Below are positions 16,936-24,868 of a stretch of DNA of 64,000 bases, in pieces. The stretch's first letter is position 1. Each line of letters begins with the position of its first letter. The notes beneath the pieces are model-generated. The model saw nothing but the letters and a program-made list of their open reading frames with translations. It ran no database searches and had not been told where the DNA came from. Origin of the DNA: Allobosea psychrotolerans (GTDB taxonomy: Bacteria > Pseudomonadota > Alphaproteobacteria > Rhizobiales > Beijerinckiaceae); assembly GCF_002917105.1 (NCBI RefSeq), contig NZ_PQFZ01000013.1, forward strand, positions 1 through 64,000, given 5' to 3'. The position numbers and the translations under genes are program-made.

Positions 16936-17083
16936 TGCTCTGTTCCTTCCCCATGCGATGCCCGGCGCGGGGGGTGAAGACGCCGGCCGAGACCGCCGGC
17001 TCAATCGCGCCAGAGTGGCGGCTGCTTGTCAATCGTCCGGATGCCGCGCGTTCCAGGCCGCCGCATAGCCGGTGCTGGGCCGG

Positions 17084-17614
17084 TCAGATCTGTCCGATGC
17101 CGCTGAGCCCGACCAGGGCGCCGAAGCCGAGCAGCAGCAGCGGGTGCAGGCGCGTCGTCGATGCGGCAATGGCGCAGGCAGCAACGATCGCGGCCAGGAT
17201 CCATTCATGGGCCGAAGCCTGGGTAATGACCGCTGCGCTTGCCGTGACGAGGCCGACGGTCATCGGAACCAGCCCCGCCTGTACGGTGCGGCGCCAGGGC
17301 CGGTCCTTGAAGCGCTCCCACAGCTGCATGGCGATGCCCGTCAGCAGGGATGAGGGGCCGAACTTCGCCAGCGTGGTGACGAGGACGCCGGGCCAACTCG
17401 CGACATGCCAGCCGACCAGCGGCACGATCATCATATTGGGCCCGGGCGCCGCCTGGGCGAGGGCGAACATCGCCCCGAATTGCTGCGCCGACATCCAGTG
17501 ATGGATCTCGACAACCTGCCTCTGCATCTCCGGCAGGATGGTGTTGCCGCCGCCGAAGGCAAGCAGCGAAAGCTGCGTGAAGATCAGCGCCAGCGCGATC
17601 AGGACCGAGGTCAT
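17084..17614 (-). CDS. Chromate transporter half-protein (ChrA, second subunit)
   Basis: A 176-residue membrane protein with one chromate-transporter (CHR) domain, about half of full-length ChrA. Conserved pieces are 'QLSLLAFGGGNTILPEMQRQVVE' at the N-terminus and 'ALAQAAPGPNMM'. It is the downstream partner of the other half gene, which it overlaps by ATGA. Paired short-chain CHR proteins together form an antiporter that exports chromate, probably with sulfate exchange. About five to six helices are predicted. Some CHR pairs have no demonstrated chromate role. Confidence 0.9.
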   Translation of the reverse strand: MTSVLIALALIFTQLSLLAFGGGNTILPEMQRQVVEIHHWMSAQQFGAMFALAQAAPGPNMMIVPLVGWHVASWPGVLVTTLAKFGPSSLLTGIAMQLWERFKDRPWRRTVQAGLVPMTVGLVTASAAVITQASAHEWILAAIVAACAIAASTTRLHPLLLLGFGALVGLSGIGQI

Positions 17615-18198
17615 GGGGTGTTCTCCCCCTTGTCGAGCGTCCAGCTGGCGAGCACGCTGATCGGCGCCAGCACCAGCATCGTCGCAAGCAGCGGCAGGCG
17701 CAGGATCGCGATGGCGAGGAAGCAGAGCAGGGCGATCGCGATGGCGACGGGCTTGCGGCGCAAGGGCAGGGCGATCTTCACGGCCATGGCGACGAGCAGG
17801 CCCGCAGCGGCCGCCGCCAGCCCCGCGAAGAGATGGCGGATATGCGGATCGTCCTGGTAGTGGTCGTAGAGGATGCCGAGCCCGATCACGATTGCCGTGG
17901 GCGCCGCGATCAGGCCCAGCAGCGCTGCGAGCGCCCCTGCCGGGCCGCGAAATTTCAGGCCGATCGCCACCGACATGTTGTTGATGTTCCCGCCCGGCAG
18001 GAATTGGCAGAGGCCGAGCAGCTCGGTGAACTCCTTGCCGCTCATCCAGCGGCGCTGCTCGACGACCATGGTCCGGGCCAGCGGCAGAACCCCGCCGAAA
18101 CCGATCAGGCCGAGGAGGAGAAAGCCGGTGAAGAGCTGGGCGACGGTCGGTTCCGTGCGGGAGATTTCGGGATCTGCGAGGCTGGCTGGCGTGCTCAT
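17611..18198 (-). CDS. Chromate transporter half-protein (ChrA, first subunit)
   Basis: A 195-residue CHR-domain membrane protein. The signature 'FTGFLLLGLIGFGGVLPLARTM' is followed by 'LLGLCQFLPGGNINNMSVAIG'. It is translated first and coupled by ATGA overlap to the second half gene. ATG 18198 is preferred over an upstream in-frame start because the conserved region begins shortly after. It is transcribed divergently from a LysR regulator at 18436, the usual arrangement for a regulator and its target. Function: membrane exporter for chromate or another oxyanion. Confidence 0.9.
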   Translation of the reverse strand: MSTPASLADPEISRTEPTVAQLFTGFLLLGLIGFGGVLPLARTMVVEQRRWMSGKEFTELLGLCQFLPGGNINNMSVAIGLKFRGPAGALAALLGLIAAPTAIVIGLGILYDHYQDDPHIRHLFAGLAAAAAGLLVAMAVKIALPLRRKPVAIAIALLCFLAIAILRLPLLATMLVLAPISVLASWTLDKGENTP

Positions 18199-18231
18199 CG
18201 TCGGTTCCAGGCCGTCCACGAGAGCCGGATG

Positions 18232-18345
18232 ATTTCAGATGGGTTCACAAAGTGATCCCATCTGAAATCTGAATCCGTCTCTCAACTGAGAGTGAGAGCA
18301 GGATCAATGCGAAAAACCGGTTCCCACTTTTTCGCATCCTGCTCT
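18232..18345. repeat. Composite palindromic element, inverted copy of the one at 2606-2720
   Basis: The hairpin ATTTCAGATGGG / CCCATCTGAAAT (18232-18269) comes first. The family-1 hairpin AGAGCAGGATCAATGCG...CGCATCCTGCTCT (18295-18345) comes second. The order and orientation are exactly reversed relative to 2606-2720, and even the linker resembles it. It lies in the chrA-lysR intergenic region. Confidence 0.82.
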
Positions 18346-18403
18346 TAGGCGGAACGGGACGGCCGGGGGCATCCATATGCTTTCGAGAACCGTGCGTCTA
18401 ATA

Positions 18404-18425
18404 TATGGAATAGGCTCGATCCATA
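18404..18425. promoter_or_regulatory. Inverted repeat, candidate LysR-type operator
   Basis: TATGGA-N10-TCCATA forms a 22-bp interrupted palindrome just upstream of the LysR-type gene, in a locally A+T-rich stretch. A further half-like TCCATATG lies at 18372. The position fits autoregulation plus control of the divergent chrA pair. Binding is untested. Confidence 0.5.
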
Positions 18426-18435
18426 CTTTAAGAAT

Positions 18436-19374
18436 ATGATTATGATCGAACTGCGTCATTTCCGCTATTTCGTGGCGGTTGCCGAAGAGGGCCATGTCAC
18501 CCGGGCCGCCGAGCGCCTGGGGATCCAGCAGCCGCCGCTTAGCCAGCAGATCCGCGTGCTGGAGCGGGAGGTCGGCGCGCAGCTGTTCCGCCGCCTGCCG
18601 CGCGGCGTCGAACTCACCGATGCCGGCCGCACGCTGCTGGAGAAGGTCAGGCTCGTCCTCGCCGATGTCGATCTGGCGCTCGATGCCGCGCGGCGCACGG
18701 CGCGGGGCGAGCAGGGTGGGCTCGTCATCGGCTTCACCAGCTCGGCTGCGTTTCATCCGTTGGTGGCGTCGGTGGTGCGCTTGCTGCGCCAGACCGTGCC
18801 GGGCGTCACCCTGGCGCTCCGCGAGGGCAATACCAGCGACCTGATCGGCGAGCTGCGCTCCGAGCGGCTCGATGCGGCCTTCGTCCGCTCGCCGGTCGAG
18901 CGACCGGTCGGGCTAGTGGTCGAGCCGCTGCTGGCCGAGGAGATGCTGGTCGCGCTGCCCGACCAGCACGCGATCGCGGAACGCCTGGCCAAGCGTTCGG
19001 GCCAAGGAATGCTGGAGGGGCGTATCGCTCTGGCCGAATTGGCGCAGGAGACCTTCATCCTCTATCGCCGCCCCTCGGGGCCGGGCCTCTATGACAGCAT
19101 CATCGCCGCCTGCCGCGCCGCCGGGTTCAGTCCCCGGATCGGCCAGGAAGCCCCGCAAATGGTGTCGACGCTGAGCCTCGTCGCGGCTGGCCTGGGCGTC
19201 TCGATCATCCCTGCCTCGATGGCCCGCCTCGAGACGAACGGCATCGCCTATGCCCGCCTCGATGACCTGCCCCGGCTGACCGCGCCGCTGCATCTGGCCT
19301 ATCGCGAGGAAAAGCCGTCCGGCGCGCTGGAACGCTTCATCGACTGCGTCAGGCGCAGCGGCGATGTGATCTAG
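18436..19374 (+). CDS. LysR-family transcriptional regulator
   Basis: A 312-residue LTTR. The N-terminal winged helix-turn-helix (residues about 5-64) reads 'LRHFRYFVAVAEEGHVTRAAERLG', then 'QQPPLSQQIRVLEREVGAQLFRR'. The C-terminal two-lobed effector domain resembles the CatM/BenM branch ('GFTSSAAFHPLVASVVR', 'LREGNTSDLIGELRSERLDAAFVR'). It is divergent from the chromate-transporter pair and probably regulates it and itself. Two ATGs six bases apart (18436, 18442) are possible starts. The effector is unknown. Confidence 0.92.
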   Translation: MIMIELRHFRYFVAVAEEGHVTRAAERLGIQQPPLSQQIRVLEREVGAQLFRRLPRGVELTDAGRTLLEKVRLVLADVDLALDAARRTARGEQGGLVIGFTSSAAFHPLVASVVRLLRQTVPGVTLALREGNTSDLIGELRSERLDAAFVRSPVERPVGLVVEPLLAEEMLVALPDQHAIAERLAKRSGQGMLEGRIALAELAQETFILYRRPSGPGLYDSIIAACRAAGFSPRIGQEAPQMVSTLSLVAAGLGVSIIPASMARLETNGIAYARLDDLPRLTAPLHLAYREEKPSGALERFIDCVRRSGDVI

Positions 19375-19392
19375 GTTCAGTACCTTCCAAGC

Positions 19393-19482
19393 CGTCATTG
19401 CGAGCACAGCGAAGCAATCCAGGGGAACGTCGAGCTCTGCCGCCCCTGGATTGCTTCGTCGCTTCGCTCCTCGCAATGACGG
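19393..19482. repeat. Palindromic repeat (family 2)
   Basis: CGTCATTGCGAGC...GCGAAGCAATCCAGGGG is followed by CCCCTGGATTGCTTCG...GCGAGG-type reverse arm ending CAATGACGG. It lies in the convergent gap between lysR and the DUF1028 gene. Other copies are at 41964-42045 and 43466-43554, with a decayed one at 5566. Confidence 0.88.
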
Positions 19483-19553
19483 TGCGGGTCAGGCTTAAAT
19501 CAGGCCCTGGAGCCTTGCGCGAAAAACGTGATCAAGCGCCGGCAGAGCCCGCC

Positions 19554-20282
19554 TCACCCTTCCGGATGCCGCGCATTCCAGGCTGCCGCATAATCGGTGC
19601 AGAGTCGGTCGAGCTCGGCGCGGTCGGTGACGCCGGCCGGCCTTGCGCGCGAAGGCGAGGCCTGCTGGAAGGGCACATAGCGCTGATGCGCGATCCGCCA
19701 GAGCCGGCGCAACTCGGCGAGCGGACCGGCATGGTCGTCGACGCGGATGTCGAAGCTCGGCATCGGTTCGCCGGCCCAGATGCGGATGGCGCAGGATTGC
19801 CGCCCGCGCTTGTCGCCGCCGGCCTTCTCGCCGGCCTCGAGCGCGACCAGCAGGCGCTCGTCGAAATCGAGCGCCGACGCAGCGATATAGGCCTTCAGTG
19901 TCTCCTCGATCACTTGCGGCCCGGCCAGCATGTTGCCGGCGACGGAGATCTGCGGCCCATGCACCGCTCCGCACCAGTCGATGCAGGCCGAGCCGGTATG
20001 GGCGGCGATCTTGCCCTCGCGGTCGATCACATGGAGCTGGCGATGCGCGCGGCCCTCATCGGCGGCCGTGAGCGTCGCGATGATCTCGACGGCGGAGCGG
20101 CCTTCCTGCAGCAGCCTGAGGCCGTCGACGCCATAGAGCGGGTTGACGAAGGCCTGGGTCGCGATTGCCCCGATGCGCCCGCCGCCATAGGGCACGCGCG
20201 AGCCGACGGCGAAGGCGCAGGTCGAGACGGCGACGCCATAGGCGCCGGTGGCGGCGTCGCGGGCGACGATGGACCATGTCAT
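19554..20282 (-). CDS. DUF1028 family protein (Ntn-hydrolase-like)
   Basis: A 242-residue DUF1028 protein. The family hallmark N-terminus 'TWSIVARDAATGAYGVAVST' precedes a glycine-rich 'PYGGGRIGAIATQAFVNPLYG' and 'HTGSACIDWCGAVHGPQISVAGNML'. The fold is Ntn-hydrolase-like, and members commonly accompany gamma-glutamyltransferase and peptide importers. That is exactly the context here: the gene lies 13 bp downstream of the transferase gene. A peptidase or amidase role in peptide salvage is likely but unproven. The C-terminal about 40 residues look like a variable peptidoglycan-binding-like tail seen in some members. Confidence 0.88.
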   Translation of the reverse strand: MTWSIVARDAATGAYGVAVSTCAFAVGSRVPYGGGRIGAIATQAFVNPLYGVDGLRLLQEGRSAVEIIATLTAADEGRAHRQLHVIDREGKIAAHTGSACIDWCGAVHGPQISVAGNMLAGPQVIEETLKAYIAASALDFDERLLVALEAGEKAGGDKRGRQSCAIRIWAGEPMPSFDIRVDDHAGPLAELRRLWRIAHQRYVPFQQASPSRARPAGVTDRAELDRLCTDYAAAWNARHPEG

Positions 20283-20295
20283 GCGTGCAACCCCT

Positions 20296-22107
20296 TCAGC
20301 GTCCGGCAGCGTAGGCTTGCATCAGACGCGGGGTGGCCGCTGCGCGCAAGAGGCCGTTGCGGCTCTTCTCGGCGGCGGTCAGGCGCCCGACCGTCCAGGC
20401 CGGGGCGCGCTCCAAGGCGTGGCCGCGCCGGACGAGATCGGCAAGCGCCGCCTCGCCGATGCTCTCCTCGACCATCAGATGTCCCGGCCGCGCCTCGCGC
20501 GGATAGAAGGAGGAGGGGAAGTGCTGGGTGTGGAACAGCGGCAGGTCGATCGCCTCCTGCAGGTTGAGGCCGTGATGCACCCGGCGCAGGAACATGCCGA
20601 GCTGCCATTGCTCCTGCTGGTCGCCGCCCGGTGTGCCGAAGACGAGGCGCGGCTCGCCATTCTCGAAGGCGAGCGTCGGCGTCAGCGTCGTGCGCGGGCG
20701 CTTGAACGGGGCGAGCGAGGCCGGCAGCCCGGCCTCGAGCCAGAACGCCTGCGCCCGCGAATTCAGCGGGAAGCCGAGCGAAGGGATCACCGGCGAGGAT
20801 TGCAGCCAGCCGCCCGAAGGCGTCGCTGCGATCATGTTGCCCCATTTGTCGATGACGTCGATATGGACGGTGTCGCCGCGCCGCCCGGCCGCGACCATCG
20901 AGGCCATGGTCGGCTCGCCGACGCTGGCGCTGCCCCCGCCGGATTGGCCGGCGATGCGGACGCCGGCCAGCATGCGCCCGACCTGCTCCTCATATCCGGG
21001 CACCGTGCCGGGCCGCAATTCATGCGAGGCCTGCTCGCCGATCAGCCTGCGCCGGCCGCTCGCATAATCCTCGGAGAGCAGCGTCGCGAGCGGCACCTTC
21101 ACAAAATCCGGGTCGCCGTAATAAGCCTCGCGGTCGGCGAAGCCGAGCTTCATCGCCTCCGTGACATGGTGGACGAATTCCGGGCTCGCCGGCCCCATCC
21201 CGGCGATGTCGATGCCCTCCAGGATCTTCAGCGTCTGCAGGAAGACCGGGCCCTGGCCCCAGGGGCCGATCTTGAAGACCTCCCAGCCATGATAGGTCGC
21301 GCTCGCCGGCGTCTCGTAGCTCGGCTGCCAGCGCGCCATGTCGTCGGCGGTGAGCAGGCCCTTATGGCGCCGGCCAGACGAATCCATCGCCTCCGTCGTG
21401 CGGCAGAACGTGTCCATCGCCTCGGCGACGAAGCCCTTGTACCAGGCGTCGAAGGCTGCCTGGATCTGCTCCTGCCGGTCGGAGCCGGCGGCTTCCGCCT
21501 CGCTCAGGAGGCGCTTGTAGGTGTCGGCGGCGGCCTGGTTGCGGAAGAGCTCCTTGGCCTTGGGCACATTGCCGCCGGGCAGATAGACTGCGCCCGATGT
21601 CGGCCATTCCCCGGTGAAGAGCTCGGTCAGTTCCGCGATCGAAGCCGAGACGCGCGGCAGCATCGGGTGGCCGTTCTCGAAATAGCCGATCGCGGGTTCG
21701 AGCACCTCGCGCAGTGTCAGGCGGCCATGGTCGCGCAACAGCGTCATCCAGCCGCCGAAGGCGCCGGGCACCACGGTGGCGAGCAGGCCGGACCCCGGGA
21801 TGAGGTCGAGCCCAAGCGCCTTGAAGGCCTCGATCGTCGCGGCCTCGGGAGCCGGCCCCTGTGCGCAGAGAACCTCGACCTTCTTCTTTTCAGCCGAATA
21901 GAACACCGCCGGCATGTCGCCTGCGGGGCCGACGAGGTGTGGCTCCACCACCTGCAGCACGAAGGCGGCGGCCGCGCAGGCGTCGAAGGCGTTGCCGCCC
22001 TTTTCCAGCATCGCCATGCCCGAGGCGGTGGCAAGCCAGTGCGTCGAGGTGACGACACCGAAGGTGCCGAGAATTTCGGGGCGGGTGGTGAACATGGGGG
22101 TATCCAC
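20296..22107 (-). CDS. Gamma-glutamyltransferase family protein
   Basis: A 603-residue GGT-type Ntn hydrolase made as one chain that autocleaves. The catalytic Thr413 is in GRRGDTVHIDVID, followed by the substrate-binding 'PSGGWLQSSPVIPSLGFPLNSR'. There is no signal peptide, so this copy should act in the cytoplasm, unlike E. coli Ggt. It would remove gamma-glutamyl groups from glutathione-like peptides imported by the ABC system encoded upstream on the same strand. ATG 22107 and ATG 22095 are both possible starts, and neither has a clear ribosome site. The upstream gap is filled with repeats and the GIY-YIG gene. Confidence 0.92.
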   Translation of the reverse strand: MDTPMFTTRPEILGTFGVVTSTHWLATASGMAMLEKGGNAFDACAAAAFVLQVVEPHLVGPAGDMPAVFYSAEKKKVEVLCAQGPAPEAATIEAFKALGLDLIPGSGLLATVVPGAFGGWMTLLRDHGRLTLREVLEPAIGYFENGHPMLPRVSASIAELTELFTGEWPTSGAVYLPGGNVPKAKELFRNQAAADTYKRLLSEAEAAGSDRQEQIQAAFDAWYKGFVAEAMDTFCRTTEAMDSSGRRHKGLLTADDMARWQPSYETPASATYHGWEVFKIGPWGQGPVFLQTLKILEGIDIAGMGPASPEFVHHVTEAMKLGFADREAYYGDPDFVKVPLATLLSEDYASGRRRLIGEQASHELRPGTVPGYEEQVGRMLAGVRIAGQSGGGSASVGEPTMASMVAAGRRGDTVHIDVIDKWGNMIAATPSGGWLQSSPVIPSLGFPLNSRAQAFWLEAGLPASLAPFKRPRTTLTPTLAFENGEPRLVFGTPGGDQQEQWQLGMFLRRVHHGLNLQEAIDLPLFHTQHFPSSFYPREARPGHLMVEESIGEAALADLVRRGHALERAPAWTVGRLTAAEKSRNGLLRAAATPRLMQAYAAGR

Positions 22108-22159
22108 TATGTCGGTTATGAGGATGGTCGGGTAACTTGGGATATCAATCTCTCAGCCC

Positions 22160-22206
22160 ACATCCTGAGGAGCCGCGGCACGCGGCGTGTCGAAGGATGT
22201 TCCAGC
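22160..22206. repeat. Single REP, half of the REPIN-like element
   Basis: CACATCCTGAGGAGC, a tip hairpin CGCGGCACGCGG, and CGTGTCGAAGGATGTTCCAG form one arm only. It lacks the central 16-bp spacer and the mirror arm, and it has three or more substitutions relative to the complete copies, so it is decaying. Confidence 0.78.
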
Positions 22207-22263
22207 AGGTGTGGATAGCGCCCACGCTGCTGAAGGCCTGAGGGCCGGTTTGGAACCCCCGCG

Positions 22264-22386
22264 AGCCCTCATCCTGAGGAGCCATTCCCCTGGGAATGGC
22301 GTCTCGAAGGATGCTCCAGGAGGCTCTGGAACCATCTGGAGCATCCTTCGAGACGCCGCGTGCCGCGGCTCCTCAGGATGAGGGCT
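22264..22386 (+). repeat. REPIN-like inverted-pair element, complete copy 1
   Basis: AGCCCTCATCCTGAGGAGC, a variable tip, and GCGTCTCGAAGGATGCTCCAG form the left REP. The centre is GAGGCTCTGGAACCAT. The mirror REP ends GCTCCTCAGGATGAGGGCT. The tips are CATTCCCCTGGGAATGG (left) and CGCGTGCCGCGG (right), each self-complementary but unrelated to the other. It ends 26 bp from the stop codon of the GIY-YIG gene. Confidence 0.92.
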
Positions 22387-22412
22387 GGAGGTTCCAAACA
22401 TGCTCTGAGCGG

Positions 22413-22712
22413 TCATGTCTTGCGCCTGGCAAGCTCGGGCAGGTTCTCCCACTGGCCGTCGATCATGGCTTGTTTCTTTCTGCGAGACCAACCCTTGACA
22501 CGGCGTTCCATCGCGATCGCGTCGGTGATGCTGGGAAAGTGTTCGGCAAGAGCGAGGGTGACCGGACGGCGCTTGAATGTGTAGCTCTCCGGGAACATGC
22601 CCGCATTGTTCTGGCCGATGCGGGTTTCAACATCCATGCGAGTCGTGCCCGTGTAAAAGCTGCCGTCGCTGCATTTCGCGATGTAGAGCCAACATCCGTC
22701 GTGCTGTCGCAT
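22413..22712 (-). CDS. Stand-alone GIY-YIG endonuclease-family protein
   Basis: A 99-residue protein that is nothing but a GIY-YIG domain (COG2827-like). The catalytic-motif equivalents are Tyr10 in WLYIAKC, Tyr20-Thr-Gly in FYTGTT, Arg31 in DVETRIGQNN, and Glu69 in AMERRVKGWSRRKK, the likely metal ligand. The basic KGWSRRKK stretch suggests nucleic-acid contact. It is flanked on both sides by REPIN-like repeats (26 bp downstream, 59 bp upstream) and interrupts an ABC importer-GGT gene run. Family members are predicted nucleases of largely unknown role. Here the context suggests a link to the repeats. Confidence 0.88.
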   Translation of the reverse strand: MRQHDGCWLYIAKCSDGSFYTGTTRMDVETRIGQNNAGMFPESYTFKRRPVTLALAEHFPSITDAIAMERRVKGWSRRKKQAMIDGQWENLPELARRKT

Positions 22713-22770
22713 TGGCTCACGCGGGTTCGACCACTCGGCGGTCCTGCGATGATACCGCTGACCGAGCCTT

Positions 22771-22819
22771 CTGGAGCATCCTTCGAGACGCCGCTGCGCG
22801 GCTCCTCAGGATGAGGGCT
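22771..22819 (-). repeat. Half REPIN (single REP) upstream of the GIY-YIG gene
   Basis: CTGGAGCATCCTTCGAGACGC, a tip of CGCTGCGCGG, and CTCCTCAGGATGAGGGCT are identical in sequence to the right arm of the complete elements. The left arm and central spacer are absent. Together with the complete copy at 22264 it brackets the nuclease gene. Confidence 0.9.
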
Positions 22820-22852
22820 GAGGGGGAGGATGGGTGAGTTGGTTGAGCCATA

Positions 22853-23743
22853 TCACCCCTCCTTCGGATCGAGCGCGTCGCGCAGGCCGTCGCCGAGCAG
22901 GTTGAAGCCGAGTACGGCCAGGAAGATGGCGATGCCGGGCGCGACCGACATCCAGGGCGCCTGCTCCATGAAGTTCTTGGCGACGTTCAGCATCTGGCCC
23001 CAGGAGGGCGAGGGCGGCTGCTGGCCGAGGCCGAGGAAGGAGAGCGAAGCTTCCAGGATGATCGCCTGCGCCATGAACAATGTCGACTGCACCACGATGG
23101 GCGACATCGTGTTGGGCAGCACATGCACGAACATGATGCGCAGGTCGCGCGCGCCCACGGCCCGCGCTCCCTCGACGAAATCCTCCGCCTTCACGCTCAT
23201 CACCTGTCCGCGCACCAGCCGGATGAAGATAGGCACGGCCGAGAGGCCGATCGCGATCATCGCATTGGTCAGCGAGGGGCCCAGGATCGCGGCAAAGGCG
23301 ATCGCAAGGATCAGGAAGGGGCAGGCGAGCATCGCTTCGGTCACGCGCGAGATCGCGATGTCGATCCAGCCGCCATACCAGCCCGAGAGCAGGCCGAAGG
23401 GGATGCCGACCGCCAGCGCGATCAGGACGGAGACGATGCCGGCAAGCAGCGAGGTCTGCGCTCCGTAGAACAGGCGCGAGACCTGGTCGCGGCCGAGCTC
23501 GTCCGTGCCGAACCAGTGGAGCTCGGAGGGCGGCTTGCGGATGGCGAGGAAGTTCGACTTCAGCGGGTCGGCGAGCGGCAGCAGCGGGGCGAGCACAGCC
23601 ATCAGCACGAAGACGAGCACGATCGTACCGCCGATCAGCGCCGAGCGGTTGCGCAGGAGCTTGGCGAGCGCGCTGCGGCGCGGGCGCGGAGCAGGCTCGA
23701 CGGCGCCTGTGGGCGAAGACGTTTCGAGAATCACATCCGCCAT
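22853..23743 (-). CDS. ABC importer permease, DppC type
   Basis: A 296-residue permease. DppC hallmarks are visible: 'HWFGTDELGRDQVSRLFYGAQ', the EAA loop 'DFVEGARAVGARDLRIMFVHVLPN' and the C-terminal 'NLLGDGLRDALDP'. The start ATG at 23743 shares its A with the TGA of the DppB-type gene, so translation is coupled. It is the last importer gene before the GIY-YIG/repeat interruption. ATPase genes are missing here too, so the system must borrow an ATPase encoded elsewhere. The ligand is probably a peptide or gamma-glutamyl compound, judged from the neighbours. Confidence 0.93.
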   Translation of the reverse strand: MADVILETSSPTGAVEPAPRPRRSALAKLLRNRSALIGGTIVLVFVLMAVLAPLLPLADPLKSNFLAIRKPPSELHWFGTDELGRDQVSRLFYGAQTSLLAGIVSVLIALAVGIPFGLLSGWYGGWIDIAISRVTEAMLACPFLILAIAFAAILGPSLTNAMIAIGLSAVPIFIRLVRGQVMSVKAEDFVEGARAVGARDLRIMFVHVLPNTMSPIVVQSTLFMAQAIILEASLSFLGLGQQPPSPSWGQMLNVAKNFMEQAPWMSVAPGIAIFLAVLGFNLLGDGLRDALDPKEG

Positions 23744-24687
23744 CAGCCGCTCCTCAGGCGCGGGTTGACGAGGACATAGAGCACATCGGCCAGGAGGTTC
23801 ATCAGGATGAAGCCGATCGCGGTGCAGAGCACGACGCCCTGGACCACGCCATAGTCGCGGTTGAACACGGCGTCGATGATCAGCTTGCCGAAGCCTGGAA
23901 TGGTGAAGACCTGTTCCGTCAAAACCGCACCGGCGAGCAACTCGCCGAAGAGCAGCGTCGAGAGCGTGATGATCGGCACCAGCGCATTGCGCAGTGCATG
24001 CCGGTTCACCACCGTGTCCTCGTCGAGCCCCTTGGCGCGGGCGGTGCGGACATAGTCGGAGCGCAGCACCTCCAGCATCGCCGAGCGGGTATGGCGCATG
24101 ATGAAGGCGGCAAGCCCGCCGCCGAGCACGAAGGCCGGCATGATCAGGCGCTCGATCGAGGCTTTCGGATCGACGAAGATCGATTCGAAGCCCGAGGCCG
24201 GTAGCCATTTCAATTCGACCGAGACCACCAGGATCAACATGATTCCGAGCCAGAAATGCGGGATCGACAGGCCAAACAGCGCGACCGCGCTCGCCGTATA
24301 GTCAGCCAGCGTGTCCTTGCGCCGCGCCGCGATGATGCCCGCCGGCAGGCCGATGCCGACCGCGACGATCATCGAGGCGACGGCGAGCTGCACGGTGACG
24401 CCGAGCTTTTGCCAGATCAGCCCGAGCACCGGCTCGCCAGTGCGCAGCGAGCGGCCTAAATCGCCCTGCACGACTTGGCCGAGCCAGGCGAAGAACTGCA
24501 CCACGACGGGATCGTCGAGCCGGTAGAGATGGCGCAGGCGCGCGATCACCTCCGGGTCGCGCTCCTCGCCGGCGATGACGAGGAACGGATCGCCCGGCAG
24601 CGCCCGCTGCAGCGCGAACACGAAGAGCGAGACCAGGAACAGCGTCGGCAGCGCGATCAGGACCCGGCGGCCGATCAGCGCGAGCAT
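23743..24687 (-). CDS. ABC importer permease, DppB type
   Basis: A 314-residue permease with the DppB N-terminus 'LALIGRRVLIALPTLFLVSLFV', the extracytoplasmic 'ALPGDPFLVIAGEERDPEV' and the EAA loop 'DYVRTARAKGLDEDTVVNRHALRN'. It belongs with the DppC-type gene it overlaps and with the binding protein 181 bp upstream. The gap holds a decayed palindromic repeat. As in the first importer of this window, the two permeases are kept together while the binding protein is spaced off. Function: half of the transmembrane channel. Confidence 0.94.
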   Translation of the reverse strand: MLALIGRRVLIALPTLFLVSLFVFALQRALPGDPFLVIAGEERDPEVIARLRHLYRLDDPVVVQFFAWLGQVVQGDLGRSLRTGEPVLGLIWQKLGVTVQLAVASMIVAVGIGLPAGIIAARRKDTLADYTASAVALFGLSIPHFWLGIMLILVVSVELKWLPASGFESIFVDPKASIERLIMPAFVLGGGLAAFIMRHTRSAMLEVLRSDYVRTARAKGLDEDTVVNRHALRNALVPIITLSTLLFGELLAGAVLTEQVFTIPGFGKLIIDAVFNRDYGVVQGVVLCTAIGFILMNLLADVLYVLVNPRLRSG

Positions 24688-24711
24688 GACGACCCCAAAG
24701 ATGCAGTGTCG

Positions 24712-24840
24712 CCCTGGCCGAAGCCCTCGGGTCCGGCCTTTGGCCGGCCCAAGGACAGGTTCCGCGGGGCGCCGGGATCCATCGGAGGGCGCAGAGCCTC
24801 ACGGATCCCGGGACGACCTTCGCTCGCCCAGGATGACGGC
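24712..24840. repeat. Diverged palindromic repeat (family 4, GGGATCCATCGG type)
   Basis: GCCGGGATCCATCGGAGGGC and GGATCCCGGGACG arms, with a terminal CCCAGGATGACGG, match the better copy at 31237-31379. It lies between the binding protein and the permease gene, inside the putative operon. Confidence 0.7.
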
Positions 24841-24868
24841 GAGGTCACACATGGCGACTTCACCCCAC

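Larger units (their letters stand above)
22108..22412. other. Intergenic region filled by REPIN-like repeats
   Basis: This roughly 305-bp gap between the GIY-YIG and GGT genes contains one single REP (22160-22206) and one complete inverted-pair element (22264-22386). I see no further ORF. A promoter for the GGT gene may lie at 22108-22160, but none is recognisable. Confidence 0.7.

Noticed and set aside
22160..22819. Insertion sequence with terminal inverted repeats around the GIY-YIG gene
   Set aside because: The flanking repeats are themselves palindromes found elsewhere without the gene. No transposase and no target-site duplication were seen. Kept only as a repeat-nuclease association.
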